From: Blautia sp. AF19-10LB
GTDB taxonomy: Bacteria > Bacillota > Clostridia > Lachnospirales > Lachnospiraceae
Length of the DNA stretch: 64,000 nucleotides
Assembly: GCF_003461245.1 (NCBI RefSeq)
Contig: NZ_QTWS01000001.1
Span: 141,496 to 205,495, forward strand
Direction of reading: 5' to 3'
The notes under the pieces: model-generated
What the model was told of the DNA's origin: nothing
What the model saw: the letters and a program-made list of their open reading frames with translations, nothing else
Database searches by the model: none
In this document: positions 51,925 to 61,764 of the stretch, piece by piece
Layout of the letters: each line of letters starts with the position of its first letter
Numbering within the stretch: the stretch's first letter is position 1
Program-made: the position numbers and the translations under genes

Positions 51925-51953
51925 AATATAACAGATAAAATTACATTTGTCAA
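51925..51953 (-). promoter_or_regulatory. Strong minus-strand promoter of the candidate RNA
   Basis: On the minus strand, consensus TTGACA (complement at 51948-51953), 17-bp spacer and TATATT (complement at 51925-51930). It is the best -35 match seen in the window and points away from eno. Confidence 0.7.
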
Positions 51954-52118
51954 CAATAAAAATAAAAATTTAAAAATAAATATTTTGTATACAGCAAACA
52001 ATACAATAAAAATAGAATTATCTGAAAATAATACAGAAAATGAAATTGCGACGATCTCTGCATAGAAAGAAGCATCAGGGGAAAACTAAGTTTATCATTT
52101 GATGAAGGAGGTAATCTC

Positions 52119-53444
52119 ATGTTGCGTTATCTACCTGTACGCAGGATCCACGCAAGACAGGTTCTGGACTCCAGAGGAACACCTACTGTTGAGGTGGAAG
52201 CTACCGTAGGCGAAGGGATCATTGGAATTGAGGGATATACAGCGAGGGCGATCGTGCCATCCGGAGCATCGACAGGAAGATTTGAGGCGGTGGAACTCCG
52301 GGATGGAGAAAAAGGATATTATGTCGGATTAAGTGTGCGAAAAGCAGTCGAAAATGTAAATATCAGACTGGCGGAAGCCATTCTTGGAGAAAATGCGCTG
52401 AATCAGGTGCGGATCGACGAGCTTCTGATTAAGGCAGATGGAACGGAAAACAAGAGCAGTGCCGGGGCAAATGCAACTCTGGGCGTTTCCATGGCGGTTG
52501 CCCGGGCAGCGGCGATGGCGCTTCGGATTCCGCTTTATCAGTATCTTGGCGGCTGCCATACAAGAAAAATGCCGGTTCCGATGATGAATATCCTGAATGG
52601 AGGAAAGCATGCGGACAACACTGTAGATCTGCAGGAATTCATGATCATGCCCTGCGGTGCCGGGAATTTTGAAGATGGGATCCGGATGTGTGTGGAGATC
52701 TATCAGTTTCTCAAGATCCTTCTCAGAGAGAACGGCCTTTCGACAGCGGTAGGGGATGAAGGTGGTTTTGCGCCAGATCTCAAAGATTCCAGGGATGTCC
52801 TGCGGCTGATCCTTGAGGCAGTTGAAAAAGCAGGGTATGAACCGGGAAAAGATATTTTTATTGCGATCGATGCAGCAGCCAGTGAACTTTATGATGAAGA
52901 ACAGGGTGTGTACCGTTTTCCGGGTGAGAGTAAGATGAAAGCCGAAGAAGTGCTCCGGGATGCGGCAGAAATGATCGATTATTATGAAGAACTTCTGGAA
53001 GAATTTCCAATCATTTCAATTGAGGATGGTCTTAATGAGGATGACTGGGAAGGCTGGAAAACAATGACAGAACGTCTCGGAGACAGGCTGCAGCTTGTGG
53101 GAGATGATCTTTTTGTCACAAATGTCAAAAGACTTTCCTGTGGAATCAGGCTTGAGGCGGCAAATGCGATCCTCGTCAAAGTAAACCAGATCGGTACCTT
53201 AAGCGAGGCGATGGATGCAGTGAAAATGGCGCAGCACGCAGGATACCGTGCGATCATCTCACATCGTTCGGGCGAGACAGAAGATGCTTTTATCGCAGAT
53301 CTTGCAGTGGCGACAGGAGCCGGGCAGATCAAGACAGGAGCACCATGCCGCTCTGACCGGAATGCGAAATACAATCAGCTCATCCGGATCAGTGAATTGC
53401 TTGGAGAAGATGCTGTTTATGAAAATCCATTTCAAAAAGAGTGA
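52119..53444 (+). CDS. eno: Enolase
   Basis: Converts 2-phosphoglycerate to phosphoenolpyruvate in glycolysis. The 441-residue protein has the N-terminal [17 protein letters not shown], the mobile loop [17 protein letters not shown], metal-binding [12 protein letters not shown] and VGDDLFVTN, the catalytic lysine in [10 protein letters not shown], and [20 protein letters not shown] precedes the start. It stands alone, not with other glycolytic genes. The AT-rich stretch 51920-52118 upstream should carry its promoter; several weak -10-like sites exist and none stands out. Confidence 0.97.
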   Translation: MLRYLPVRRIHARQVLDSRGTPTVEVEATVGEGIIGIEGYTARAIVPSGASTGRFEAVELRDGEKGYYVGLSVRKAVENVNIRLAEAILGENALNQVRIDELLIKADGTENKSSAGANATLGVSMAVARAAAMALRIPLYQYLGGCHTRKMPVPMMNILNGGKHADNTVDLQEFMIMPCGAGNFEDGIRMCVEIYQFLKILLRENGLSTAVGDEGGFAPDLKDSRDVLRLILEAVEKAGYEPGKDIFIAIDAAASELYDEEQGVYRFPGESKMKAEEVLRDAAEMIDYYEELLEEFPIISIEDGLNEDDWEGWKTMTERLGDRLQLVGDDLFVTNVKRLSCGIRLEAANAILVKVNQIGTLSEAMDAVKMAQHAGYRAIISHRSGETEDAFIADLAVATGAGQIKTGAPCRSDRNAKYNQLIRISELLGEDAVYENPFQKE

Positions 53445-53472
53445 CGTCTGAATAAAAAATGCGGTGTACAGG

Positions 53473-53523
53473 ATCCGATTCTGTCTGCACAGTGCCAAAA
53501 AAGCAGGGGGAATCGGATTTTTG
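53473..53523 (+). terminator. Terminator after eno
   Basis: ATCCGATTC and GAATCGGAT frame a stem that extends inward with one mismatch, followed by TTTTG. Confidence 0.8.
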
Positions 53524-53546
53524 CCCTGAAACTTATCCAAAAACGG

Positions 53547-53575
53547 TTGAAATCCAGAGGGCGGTATGGTACAAT
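53547..53575 (+). promoter_or_regulatory. Promoter of secG
   Basis: TTGAAA (53547-53552) and TACAAT (53570-53575) with exactly 17 bp between. Transcription would start near 53582, giving a leader of about 175 bases before secG. Confidence 0.75.
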
Positions 53576-53579
53576 CTTA

Positions 53580-53719
53580 TTACTGTCCACAGGTAATATT
53601 CCGCGAGGTGTTTTGCCATGAATATGGCAAAATCCCGAGACATACAGGGCAAAATGCCATCACCGAAGGTGATTTGAAATGCATTTTGACCAAGTTACTG
53701 TGAACGAAGTGAACAGTAA
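53580..53719 (+). repeat. MITE-like or structured-leader element with four hairpins
   Basis: A 140-bp unit bounded by near-perfect inverted ends: TTACTGTCCAC on the left and, as complement on the right, TTACTGTTCAC. Inside are hairpins TTTTGCCAT/ATGGCAAAA (53611-53632), CAAAATGC/GCATTTTG (53650-53688) enclosing ATCACC-GAA-GGTGAT, and GTTACTGT/ACAGTAAC (53694-53720). It fills most of the interval between the promoter and secG. No coding frame is present. It is either a small mobile repeat inserted just after the transcription start or a structured 5' leader. Confidence 0.6.
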
Positions 53720-53756
53720 CACAATATTTTGCAGTTGATTAGGAGGTGTAACCGAA

Positions 53757-53996
53757 GTGCAGATTTTGAGAACAATACTGACTATTATTTTTGCTATAGA
53801 TTGTATTGCGCTGACTGTTGTTGTTCTGATGCAGGAAGGCAAGCAGCAGGGCCTGGGTGGAACGATTTCAGGTGCCTCAGATACATACTGGGGAAGAAAC
53901 AAGGGACGTTCTATGGAAGGTGGCCTTGTAAGAGCAACTACGATCATGGCAGTGTTATTTTTTATACTGGCAGCTGTTTTAAATATGAATTTTTAG
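53757..53996 (+). CDS. secG: Preprotein translocase subunit SecG
   Basis: A 79-residue membrane protein of the SecYEG channel with two hydrophobic helices (residues 4-24 and about 58-78) and the SecG-typical loop QEGKQQGLGGTISGASDTYWG. The start is GTG 53757, supported by TAGGAGGTGT upstream. It is followed by its own terminator and then rnr; the secG-rnr-smpB order is common in Firmicutes. Confidence 0.93.
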   Translation: MQILRTILTIIFAIDCIALTVVVLMQEGKQQGLGGTISGASDTYWGRNKGRSMEGGLVRATTIMAVLFFILAAVLNMNF

Positions 53997-54004
53997 TCAA
54001 AGGA

Positions 54005-54039
54005 AACACTCTTGTATAAATTGCAAGAGTGCTTTTTTT
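54005..54039 (+). terminator. Terminator between secG and rnr
   Basis: CACTCTTG pairs with CAAGAGTG (short AT-rich loop), followed by CTTTTTTT. Read-through into rnr is possible because the next gene starts 30 bp on and no separate promoter is obvious. Confidence 0.8.
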
Positions 54040-54069
54040 ACGTTGGATATCAATAAAGGAGAGCTTTAG

Positions 54070-56103
54070 GTGAGCAGAAAGAAAAACTGGGAAAAGAAAA
54101 AGAAATTTTCCAAGGGCAAACAGATAAAGAAAGATAAATTTAAATTAAAGAAAAGAGATCTCCGGGAGTTTGAGAAACAGGGCCTGATCAAAGAGGGTAC
54201 CTTCATAGGCAACCAGAAGGGCTTTGGATTTGTGGAACTTGAGGACGAGGAAGATGATATCTTTATTCCGGCAAATTCTGTAGGAACTGCCATGCATCAG
54301 GACAAGGTGAGAGTCCTTGTGAAGAAGAAGTCCGGCAGCGGGAAGCGTCAGGAGGGCACGGTTGTCGAAATCCTTGAGCGTGGGACCACGGAGGTTGTGG
54401 GTACTTTTCAGAGAGAACGTGATTATGGATTTGTACTTTGTGACAATCAGAAGTATGCAAAGGATATCTATATCGCAGCTAAGAATTCCAAGGGAGTCCG
54501 TGATGGCGACAAGGTCGTGGCAGAGATCATTGATTATGGAGATGAGAGACATAAGCCGGAAGGCAGGATCAAGGAGGATATGGGAAGCATAAATGCACCT
54601 GGAACGGATATCCTGGCGATCGTGAAGAGTTTCAATATCCCGTCAGAGTTCCCGCCGAAGGTCATCACACAGGCAGGACGTGTTCCGGATCACGTGCTTG
54701 ATGCCGACAGAGATGGCAGGATGGACCTCACACATCTTCAGACCGTGACGATTGACGGAGAGGATGCCAAGGACCTCGATGATGCGATCTCTCTTACAAA
54801 AGAAGGCGATATCTATCATCTTGGTGTGCATATCGCAGATGTGAGCAACTATGTTCAGGGAGGCAGCGCACTGGACAAAGAAGCACTAAAGAGAGGAACC
54901 AGTGTGTACCTTGCAGACCGTGTGATCCCGATGCTTCCGGAGCGGCTTTCAAATGGAATCTGTTCACTGAACCAGGGAGAGGATCGACTGACTTTAAGCT
55001 GTCTTATGGATATTGACAAGAACGGCCAGGTGATCGATCACAAGATCGCAGAGACGATCATCCGCGTGGATCGAAGAATGAGTTATACGCAGGTACGCTG
55101 CATCCTGGAAGACGGCGATACTGAGACAAGCCTTGAGTATGCGGATTTTGTGCCAATGTTTTTCCTGATGAAAGAACTTTCAGAGCTTCTTCGGAGCCGC
55201 AGGCACCACAGAGGATCGATCGACTTTGATTTTCCGGAGAGCAAGATCACCCTCAACGGCGCGGGAAGAGCGATCGATGTGCAGGCTTATGAGGCGAATG
55301 TGGCGACAGAGATCATTGAGGATTTCATGCTGATGGCAAATGAGACCGTTGCAAAGGAGTACTGTCAGGGTGAGTATCCGTTTGTATACCGTACTCACGA
55401 GACCCCGGATCCGGAACGTGTGGAGAGTCTTCTGACGCTTCTTCGAAACCAGGGGATCTCTGTGCAGAAGGCCGGTGAGGAGATCACCCCGAAGGAGATC
55501 CAGGAGATCATCGAAAGTATCCAGGGACTGCCGAATGAGACAATGATCAGCCGTCTGACCCTGCGTACGATGAAGCAGGCAAAATATACGACACAGTGCA
55601 GCGGTCACTTTGGTCTTGCAGCGAAATATTACTGTCATTTTACTTCTCCGATCAGGAGATATCCAGATTTACAGATCCACCGTATCATTCGTGATAATAT
55701 AAGGGGGAGACTTCAGAGAGAAGGAAAGACAGAGCATTACAGAGAGATCCTCGAACATGTTGCACAGCAGTCCAGTGCATGTGAGAGAAGGGCACAGGAA
55801 GCAGAGAGAGAGTCAGACCGCTTAAAGAAAGCTGAATACATGTCTTATCATCTCGGTGAAGAATTTGAGGGCATCATTTCAGGCGTGACTGCTTATGGAT
55901 TCTATGTGGAACTTCCGAATACCGTCGAGGGACTTGTTCATGTGACGAGCCTTCGGGACGATTATTATTCTTATAACGAAGAAACTTATGAGCTGAGCGG
56001 CGAACTGAGCCACAAAGTCTACCATCTCGGACAGAAAGTAAGAGTCAGGGTGGCAGATGCGGATGCTCTGAAGAGAACGGTAGATTTTACCGTTGTTGAG
56101 TAA
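54070..56103 (+). CDS. rnr: Ribonuclease R
   Basis: A 677-residue 3'-5' exoribonuclease that degrades structured RNA and, with SmpB and tmRNA, faulty messages. A lysine-rich N-terminus ([18 protein letters not shown]) is followed by cold-shock domains ([20 protein letters not shown]), the RNB catalytic domain with the metal-binding aspartates in [12 protein letters not shown], and a C-terminal S1 domain ([19 protein letters not shown]). The start is GTG 54070 with AAGGAGAGC upstream. smpB follows after 13 bp, matching their joint role. Confidence 0.96.
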   Translation: MSRKKNWEKKKKFSKGKQIKKDKFKLKKRDLREFEKQGLIKEGTFIGNQKGFGFVELEDEEDDIFIPANSVGTAMHQDKVRVLVKKKSGSGKRQEGTVVEILERGTTEVVGTFQRERDYGFVLCDNQKYAKDIYIAAKNSKGVRDGDKVVAEIIDYGDERHKPEGRIKEDMGSINAPGTDILAIVKSFNIPSEFPPKVITQAGRVPDHVLDADRDGRMDLTHLQTVTIDGEDAKDLDDAISLTKEGDIYHLGVHIADVSNYVQGGSALDKEALKRGTSVYLADRVIPMLPERLSNGICSLNQGEDRLTLSCLMDIDKNGQVIDHKIAETIIRVDRRMSYTQVRCILEDGDTETSLEYADFVPMFFLMKELSELLRSRRHHRGSIDFDFPESKITLNGAGRAIDVQAYEANVATEIIEDFMLMANETVAKEYCQGEYPFVYRTHETPDPERVESLLTLLRNQGISVQKAGEEITPKEIQEIIESIQGLPNETMISRLTLRTMKQAKYTTQCSGHFGLAAKYYCHFTSPIRRYPDLQIHRIIRDNIRGRLQREGKTEHYREILEHVAQQSSACERRAQEAERESDRLKKAEYMSYHLGEEFEGIISGVTAYGFYVELPNTVEGLVHVTSLRDDYYSYNEETYELSGELSHKVYHLGQKVRVRVADADALKRTVDFTVVE

Positions 56104-56116
56104 AGGAGGGAATTTT

Positions 56117-56584
56117 ATGGCGAAAGCAACAGGGATCAAACTGATCGCCAACAACAAAAAAGCCTTTCATGATTATTTTATAGAGGACACTTATGAAGCC
56201 GGTATTTCTCTGGCAGGAACAGAGGTAAAGTCCCTTCGTATGGGCAAGTGCAGTGTCAAGGAATCTTTTATCCGTGTAGAAAAAGGCGAAGTATATATCT
56301 ATGGAATGCACATCAGCCCCTATGAGAAGGGAAATATCTTTAACAAGGATCCTCTGCGTGTCAGGAAGCTTCTTCTTCACAGACATGAGATCAACAAGAT
56401 CGAGGGCAAACTTCAGGAAAAAGGTCTCACGCTGGTTCCTCTCAAGGTGTATTTCAAGGGCAGTCTGGTAAAGGTTGAAGTTGGTGTGGCGCGAGGCAAG
56501 AAGCTCTATGACAAGAGACAGGATATTGCAAAGAAAGACCAGCGAAGAGAAGCTGAGAGAGAGTTTAAGGTTAAAAATCTGTAA
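56117..56584 (+). CDS. smpB: SsrA-binding protein SmpB
   Basis: A 155-residue partner of tmRNA in rescue of stalled ribosomes. Family motifs are present: [33 protein letters not shown], the basic [13 protein letters not shown] and the C-terminal REFK tail. ATG 56117 has TAAAGGAGG upstream; a frame-open extension to 56093 overlaps rnr and is not needed. The tmRNA gene itself is not found in the following sequence. Confidence 0.96.
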   Translation: MAKATGIKLIANNKKAFHDYFIEDTYEAGISLAGTEVKSLRMGKCSVKESFIRVEKGEVYIYGMHISPYEKGNIFNKDPLRVRKLLLHRHEINKIEGKLQEKGLTLVPLKVYFKGSLVKVEVGVARGKKLYDKRQDIAKKDQRREAEREFKVKNL

Positions 56585-56617
56585 CTTTAAAAATTGTATG
56601 AATTTTGGGACATTTAG

Positions 56618-56645
56618 TTGACAAGAATCTGAGACTCTGTATAAT
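56618..56645 (+). promoter_or_regulatory. Promoter of the lipoprotein gene
   Basis: TTGACA (56618-56623) and TATAAT (56640-56645), both consensus, with 16-bp spacing, 60 bp before the lipoprotein start. Confidence 0.75.
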
Positions 56646-56706
56646 TAAGTTAAATAATAATGACATCATAGGACTATTACGTAATAGGAAACAGGAGGGA
56701 ATAGAT

Positions 56707-57678
56707 ATGCTCAAAAAACGTTATTTGGCCATTGCAGGGCTTGCTGTGCTGGCAATAGCTGCATCAGGCTGTGGCAAGAAGAATACAACGGAACAGACAC
56801 CAGTCCAGGTAACGCCTACTGAAACTCCTCAGGCGACACCTACGGTTACGATAGAACTTGTAAATATGGAAGAGACAACGGAGAAAAATGTAATCGGTGA
56901 AAAGACAGCAACAGCTTCCAAGGTTGCTATTGTAAACCGCACCGGTTCAGAGATTGCATCTATCTATATCAGAGAGACGCCATCTGATGATGCAGATGAG
57001 GACACTGCTGACGAATGGGGTGATGATCTTGTAAATGGTATGTTCACTCTTAAGAATGGAGAGAATGCAGTTTATTATTATGAGAAGCCATCTTCTTCAG
57101 GAAGCACATACGATATTCGTATCGCCTACACAGATGAAGATGCAAACGAATGTTTCTTCAGAAAACTGCCACTGGCATCTATGAAGCAGATTACTCTTCG
57201 AATGGACGGAGAGGGAGAAGATTCGATTCCTTATGCAACGTATTTTACAACAACTGGAAGTAAAGAAGTATCTACTCTGAATGAAGTGAAGAAGAGACTT
57301 GGTCTTGACACCGATAGCGAAGAAGATGTGACACCGACTCCGGATCCATCTGATTCAGCCGATCCGACGCAGGCACCGGATGATTCTGATAACACAGCCA
57401 ATCCGACACAGGCACCAAATCCGGATGATAACAACAATAACAGTAATAACGGTGACGACGGAGATAATACAAGTCCGACAGATTCTACGATTCGGACAGC
57501 AGAGGGATATATTGGCAGATCATTGGATGATCTGGTTTCAGCGATTGGCGATTCCAATTCATCAGAATATGACGAAGACCCGGATAATGGCACAAGCGGT
57601 TATTATTATTACGGAAACTTCACGGTTTCAACAACTGTAGATGCCGATGGAAACGAAGTTGTTACAGGCGTATGGTAA
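56707..57678 (+). CDS. Predicted lipoprotein with Asp/Pro/Thr-rich linker
   Basis: A 323-residue exported lipoprotein of unknown function. The signal peptide ends in a lipobox with Cys22 (IAASGC). A threonine/proline-rich stretch follows, then a beta-rich domain (about residues 55-200: VAIVNRTGSEIASIYIRE, AVYYYEKPSSSGSTYDIRI). A long acidic linker with PTQAP repeats and N/D runs comes next, and a small C-terminal domain (EGYIGRSLDDLVSAIGDSNS, YYYYGNFTVST). ATG 56707 has AACAGGAGGG upstream. It lies between smpB and pyrH but has its own strong promoter. Confidence 0.85.
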   Translation: MLKKRYLAIAGLAVLAIAASGCGKKNTTEQTPVQVTPTETPQATPTVTIELVNMEETTEKNVIGEKTATASKVAIVNRTGSEIASIYIRETPSDDADEDTADEWGDDLVNGMFTLKNGENAVYYYEKPSSSGSTYDIRIAYTDEDANECFFRKLPLASMKQITLRMDGEGEDSIPYATYFTTTGSKEVSTLNEVKKRLGLDTDSEEDVTPTPDPSDSADPTQAPDDSDNTANPTQAPNPDDNNNNSNNGDDGDNTSPTDSTIRTAEGYIGRSLDDLVSAIGDSNSSEYDEDPDNGTSGYYYYGNFTVSTTVDADGNEVVTGVW

Positions 57679-57719
57679 GAATACTGATGCAGATGCATCG
57701 GAGGAAAGGATAAATAACT

Positions 57720-58415
57720 ATGAAGAGGATTTTACTGAAATTAAGTGGAGAGGCTCTGGCAGGAGCAGAGAAGAAAGGATTTGATGAGGCTACAGTCATC
57801 GCTGTTGCAAAGCAGATCCGCACAATTGTAGAAGAGGGAACTCAGGTAGGTATTGTGATCGGAGGAGGAAACTTCTGGAGAGGACGTACCAGTGAGACCA
57901 TCGACCGCAATAAGGCAGATCAGATCGGTATGCTGGCTACAGTCATGAACTGCATCTATGTATCTGATATCTGCAGATATCTGGGACTTCGCACAGAGAT
58001 TTTTACACCGTTCGAATGCGGCGCATTTACAAGCCTCTATTCCAAAGATGCAGTAGAGGAAGGCTTTGCACAGGGCAAGGTTCTGTTCTTCGCAGGCGGT
58101 ACAGGCCATCCGTATTTCTCTACAGATACAGCAACCGTACTTCGCGCTGTTGAGATCGAGGCAGAGGCGATCCTTCTTGCCAAAGCCGTAGATGGAATCT
58201 ATGACAGCGATCCGAAGGTTAACCCGAACGCTGTGAAATACGATGAGATCAGCATTCAGGAAGTCGTTGACAAGAAACTGGCAGCTATGGACCTTACAGC
58301 ATCTATCATGTGCCTGGAGCAAAAAATGCCAATGCTTGTTTTTGGCCTTGAGGAAGAGAACAGCATCATCAATACAGTTCATGGTAAATTCAACGGAACC
58401 AAGGTAACTGTATAA
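57720..58415 (+). CDS. pyrH: UMP kinase
   Basis: Phosphorylates UMP to UDP. The 231-residue bacterial-type enzyme has the N-terminal RILLKLSGEALAG, the GGGNFWRGR phosphate loop, and TGHPYFSTDTATVLRA with AVDGIYDSDPK typical of the amino-acid-kinase fold. CGGAGGAAAGG precedes the start. It begins a conserved run pyrH-frr-uppS-cdsA-dxr-rseP. Confidence 0.97.
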   Translation: MKRILLKLSGEALAGAEKKGFDEATVIAVAKQIRTIVEEGTQVGIVIGGGNFWRGRTSETIDRNKADQIGMLATVMNCIYVSDICRYLGLRTEIFTPFECGAFTSLYSKDAVEEGFAQGKVLFFAGGTGHPYFSTDTATVLRAVEIEAEAILLAKAVDGIYDSDPKVNPNAVKYDEISIQEVVDKKLAAMDLTASIMCLEQKMPMLVFGLEEENSIINTVHGKFNGTKVTV

Positions 58416-58444
58416 AATAAAATTACAAGAGGGAGATTTGACAA

Positions 58445-58996
58445 ATGGATGAAAGAGTTCAGAAATATGAGCAGAAAATGACCAAGACACTGAAAGGCTT
58501 CGAGGAGGAACTGACAACGATCCGTGCAGGACGTGCAAACCCGCATATTCTTGACAAGATCACCGTAGATTATTATGGAAGCCCGACACCGCTTCAGCAG
58601 GTGGCAAACATCACAGTGCCGGAGGCACGTATGATCCAGATCCAGCCATGGGAAGCAAGCCTGATCAAAGGAATCGAGAAAGCAATCCTTACATCTGATC
58701 TGGGACTGAACCCGAACAACGATGGTAAACTGATCCGTCTGGTACTTCCGGAGCTCACAGAGGAGCGTCGTAAAGAGCTGGTAAAGGATGTCAAGAAGAA
58801 AGGTGAGGCTGCCAAAGTTGCTGTCCGCAATGTCCGCCGTGATGCAAACGATGCATTCAAGAAACTTGGCAAGCAGGACGTTTCCGAGGATGAGATCAAA
58901 GACCTTGAGGATGCTGTACAGAAACTGACAGATAAATTTGTCAAAAAGATCGATGAAGCAGTAGATACCAAAGCAAAAGAAATCCTGACTGTATAA
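58445..58996 (+). CDS. frr: Ribosome recycling factor
   Basis: Splits post-termination ribosomes with EF-G. The 183-residue protein shows [43 protein letters not shown] and the C-terminal helix; length is standard. GAGGGAG lies before the start and pyrH ends 29 bp upstream. Confidence 0.97.
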   Translation: MDERVQKYEQKMTKTLKGFEEELTTIRAGRANPHILDKITVDYYGSPTPLQQVANITVPEARMIQIQPWEASLIKGIEKAILTSDLGLNPNNDGKLIRLVLPELTEERRKELVKDVKKKGEAAKVAVRNVRRDANDAFKKLGKQDVSEDEIKDLEDAVQKLTDKFVKKIDEAVDTKAKEILTV

Positions 58997-59023
58997 TCCC
59001 GGTCAGGTGGGGAATGAGGAGAG

Positions 59024-59050
59024 GGAGAGCCGGAAACAGGCTCTCTTTCT
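59024..59050 (+). terminator. Weak hairpin after frr
   Basis: GAGAGCC pairs with GGCTCTC and is followed by TTTCTGTT. The T-tract is interrupted, so it may only attenuate expression of the downstream lipid genes. Confidence 0.5.
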
Positions 59051-59081
59051 GTTGCATAAAAAGAAATAAGAGGAGAAACAT

Positions 59082-59789
59082 ATGAGAGTACCAAATCATA
59101 TAGCTATCATTCTTGACGGAAACGGCAGATGGGCGAAGGCAAAGGGGATGCCGAGAGGATACGGACATATCAAGGGATGTGCGAATCTGGAGACGATCTG
59201 TGATGATATCAAGGATCTTGGCGTAAAATACCTGACGGTCTATGCTTTTTCGACAGAGAACTGGAAACGATCCAGAGAAGAAGTAGAGGGCTTGATGAAG
59301 CTGTTCCGAAGCTATCTCAAAAAATGCATGAAAAGCGCAGAGAAAAACCATATGCGTGTCAAGGTCATCGGTGATCCATCCGCGTTTGCGCCGGATATTC
59401 AGGAGAAGATCCGCCAGCTTGAGGAGTTTTCCAAGGATTACGATGAGCTTTATTTCCAGATTGCACTGAATTATGGAAGCCGTGACGAAATCGTGCGAGG
59501 TGTGCGTAAACTGGCTCAGGATGTGGCAGACGGCAAACTGGTTCCGGATGCGATCGATGAGTCATGCTTTGAGAATTATCTGGATACTGTCGGAGTTCCG
59601 GATCCGGATCTTATGATCCGCACAAGTGGAGAATTAAGACTTTCCAACTTTCTTATGTGGCAGCTGGCTTATACAGAATTTTATTTCACAGATGTTCCGT
59701 GGCCAGATTTCCATAAGGAAGAATTAATTAAGGCAATTGAGAAATATAATGAGAGAGACCGCAGATATGGCGGGGTCAAGGAGGAGTAA
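59082..59789 (+). CDS. uppS: Undecaprenyl diphosphate synthase
   Basis: Cis-prenyltransferase that makes the C55 lipid carrier for peptidoglycan and surface polysaccharide. The 235-residue protein has the catalytic ILDGNGRWAKAKGMPRGYGH, YAFSTENWKRS, and the C-terminal DLMIRTSGELRLSNFLMWQ. AAGAGGAGA precedes the start. cdsA begins 6 bp after the stop. Its product would also serve the polysaccharide region at 38-51 kb. Confidence 0.97.
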   Translation: MRVPNHIAIILDGNGRWAKAKGMPRGYGHIKGCANLETICDDIKDLGVKYLTVYAFSTENWKRSREEVEGLMKLFRSYLKKCMKSAEKNHMRVKVIGDPSAFAPDIQEKIRQLEEFSKDYDELYFQIALNYGSRDEIVRGVRKLAQDVADGKLVPDAIDESCFENYLDTVGVPDPDLMIRTSGELRLSNFLMWQLAYTEFYFTDVPWPDFHKEELIKAIEKYNERDRRYGGVKEE

Positions 59790-59795
59790 ATAAAG

Positions 59796-60590
59796 ATGTT
59801 TAAGACACGATTGATCAGTGGTATCTTTCTGGTGATTGCAGCACTTCTGACGATCATCAGTGGAGGATATGTACTTTTTGTAACTTTGCTCTGTGTTTCT
59901 CTTCTTGGAATCCAGGAACTTTATAAGGCAATGGGTGTCCATAAGGATGGCGTAGGACTTCTGGAACTCGCAGGATATCTGGGGACGATCCTGTATTATG
60001 CTTCTCTGCTCCTTGGATTTGAGAGATACGGAATGATGGCAGTCCTTCTGGGACTGGTGCTTCTGATGTTTGTATATGTGTTTACATATCCGAAATATGA
60101 AGCGGATCAGGTGATGTCAGCATTTTTTGGAATCGTTTATGTGGCAGTCATGCTTTCCTTTATTTTCCTTACGAGAAATCTTGAGGGAGGTAAATTCCTT
60201 GTATGGCTGATCTTCCTCTGCTCCTGGGGATGTGATACCTGTGCCTATTGCGTGGGAATGCTGATCGGCAAACACAAGATGGCACCTGTATTGAGCCCTA
60301 AGAAATCCGTCGAGGGAGCTGTCGGCGGTGTTGTGGGAGCAGCAGCACTTGGCGCGATCTATGCGGCTGTGACTCATGGACCGATAGTGGAATATGCAGT
60401 GATCTGTGCAGTCGGTGCACTGATCTCTATGGTAGGAGATCTTGCTGCATCTGCGATCAAGAGAAATCGCGGCATCAAGGATTACGGCAAGCTGATCCCG
60501 GGACATGGAGGCATCCTTGACCGTTTTGACAGTGTGATCTTTACTTCACCGATCATCTTTTATCTTGCGAAGATGATCCTTGGTTTATAA
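59796..60590 (+). CDS. cdsA: Phosphatidate cytidylyltransferase
   Basis: Makes CDP-diacylglycerol, the precursor of acidic phospholipids. A 264-residue membrane protein with about eight hydrophobic segments and the family signature toward the C-terminus (VGDLAASAIKRNRGIKDYG, then PGHGGILDRFDS). CAAGGAGG lies before the start inside the end of uppS. It is in the uppS-cdsA-dxr order typical of bacteria. Confidence 0.96.
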   Translation: MFKTRLISGIFLVIAALLTIISGGYVLFVTLLCVSLLGIQELYKAMGVHKDGVGLLELAGYLGTILYYASLLLGFERYGMMAVLLGLVLLMFVYVFTYPKYEADQVMSAFFGIVYVAVMLSFIFLTRNLEGGKFLVWLIFLCSWGCDTCAYCVGMLIGKHKMAPVLSPKKSVEGAVGGVVGAAALGAIYAAVTHGPIVEYAVICAVGALISMVGDLAASAIKRNRGIKDYGKLIPGHGGILDRFDSVIFTSPIIFYLAKMILGL

Positions 60591-60620
60591 AATTCAGATG
60601 AATGGAGGAACTCTGTTTTT

Positions 60621-61763
60621 ATGAAGAAAATTGCGATATTAGGTTCAACAGGTTCTATCGGAACACAGACACTGGATGTTGTGCGCGCAAACGGCGATAT
60701 TGAAGTCCTTGGTATCAGCGCAGGACGGAATATTGCGAAGCTGGAAGAGCAGGTCAGGGAATTTTCTCCGCAGCTCGTGGCAGTCTGGGATGAAAATGCA
60801 GCCAGAGATCTGGCACAGAAGATCCAGGATACAGATACGAAGGTAGTGTCCGGTATGGACGGACTTTTGGAACTGGCAGCAATGCCGGAGACGGAAATCC
60901 TTGTTACCGCGATCGTGGGAATGCTTGGGATCCGTCCTACGATCGAGGCGATCCGTGCAGGTAAGGATATTGCGCTGGCAAACAAGGAAACTCTGGTAAC
61001 TGCAGGACATCTGATCATGCCGATGGCAGAGGAATATGGTGTGAAGATCCTGCCAGTGGACAGTGAACACAGCGCGATCTTCCAGTCTCTGAACGGAGAA
61101 CATAAGGAAGAAGTACATAAACTTCTGATCACAGCGTCCGGCGGACCTTTCCGTGGAAGAAAGAGAGCTGATCTGGAGCATGTGACCCTGGAGGATACCC
61201 TGAAACACCCGAACTGGGTAATGGGACAGAAGATCACTGTAGATTCCGCAACTCTTGTCAATAAAGGGCTTGAGGTCATGGAGGCGAAGTGGCTTTTTGG
61301 TATGGATCTGGATCATATCCAGGTTGTTGTACAGCCGCAGAGTGTGATCCATTCCATGGTAGAGTTCAAGGATGGAGGAATCATCGCCCAGCTTGGAACA
61401 CCGGATATGCGCCTTCCGATCCAGTATGCGCTTTATTATCCTCATAGAAGATATCTTGCGGGAGACCGGCTTGATTTTGCGAAACTTGGACAGATCACAT
61501 TTGAGGAACCGGATATGGAGACCTTCCTGGGACTTCCGATGGCAATCCAGGCATCCAGAGAGGGCGGTTCCATGCCGACCGTATTTAACGCGGCGAATGA
61601 ACTGGCAGTAAAGAAATTCCTGCACCGTGAGATCCGGTTCCTGGATATTTATGATATTATCGGGCAGGCTATGGAAAGACATATAAAGATCGAGCATCCA
61701 CAGCTTGAGGATATTCTGGCAGTAGAAAACGAGACTTATCAGTGGATTGAAAGCAGGTGGTAA
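60621..61763 (+). CDS. dxr: 1-deoxy-D-xylulose 5-phosphate reductoisomerase
   Basis: The first committed enzyme of the MEP isoprenoid pathway, forming 2-C-methyl-D-erythritol 4-phosphate. The 380-residue protein has the NADPH-binding ILGSTGSIGTQTLDV, ALANKETLVTAG, the metal and substrate site VDSEHSAIFQSL, and the flexible loop HPNWVMGQKITVDSATL. ATGGAGGAACT precedes the start. rseP begins at a TTG two bases past the stop. Confidence 0.97.
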   Translation: MKKIAILGSTGSIGTQTLDVVRANGDIEVLGISAGRNIAKLEEQVREFSPQLVAVWDENAARDLAQKIQDTDTKVVSGMDGLLELAAMPETEILVTAIVGMLGIRPTIEAIRAGKDIALANKETLVTAGHLIMPMAEEYGVKILPVDSEHSAIFQSLNGEHKEEVHKLLITASGGPFRGRKRADLEHVTLEDTLKHPNWVMGQKITVDSATLVNKGLEVMEAKWLFGMDLDHIQVVVQPQSVIHSMVEFKDGGIIAQLGTPDMRLPIQYALYYPHRRYLAGDRLDFAKLGQITFEEPDMETFLGLPMAIQASREGGSMPTVFNAANELAVKKFLHREIRFLDIYDIIGQAMERHIKIEHPQLEDILAVENETYQWIESRW

Positions 61764-61764
61764 A

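Noticed and set aside
51868..52065. 65-codon plus-strand frame in the pdaA-eno interval
   Set aside because: It has no ribosome binding site, overlaps the promoter and start of the candidate minus-strand RNA and is a low-complexity Asn/Lys/Ile product of AT-rich DNA.
56585..56706. Interval after smpB examined for the tmRNA gene
   Set aside because: It is only 122 bases, contains a consensus promoter, and has no tRNA-like ends or tag-peptide frame.
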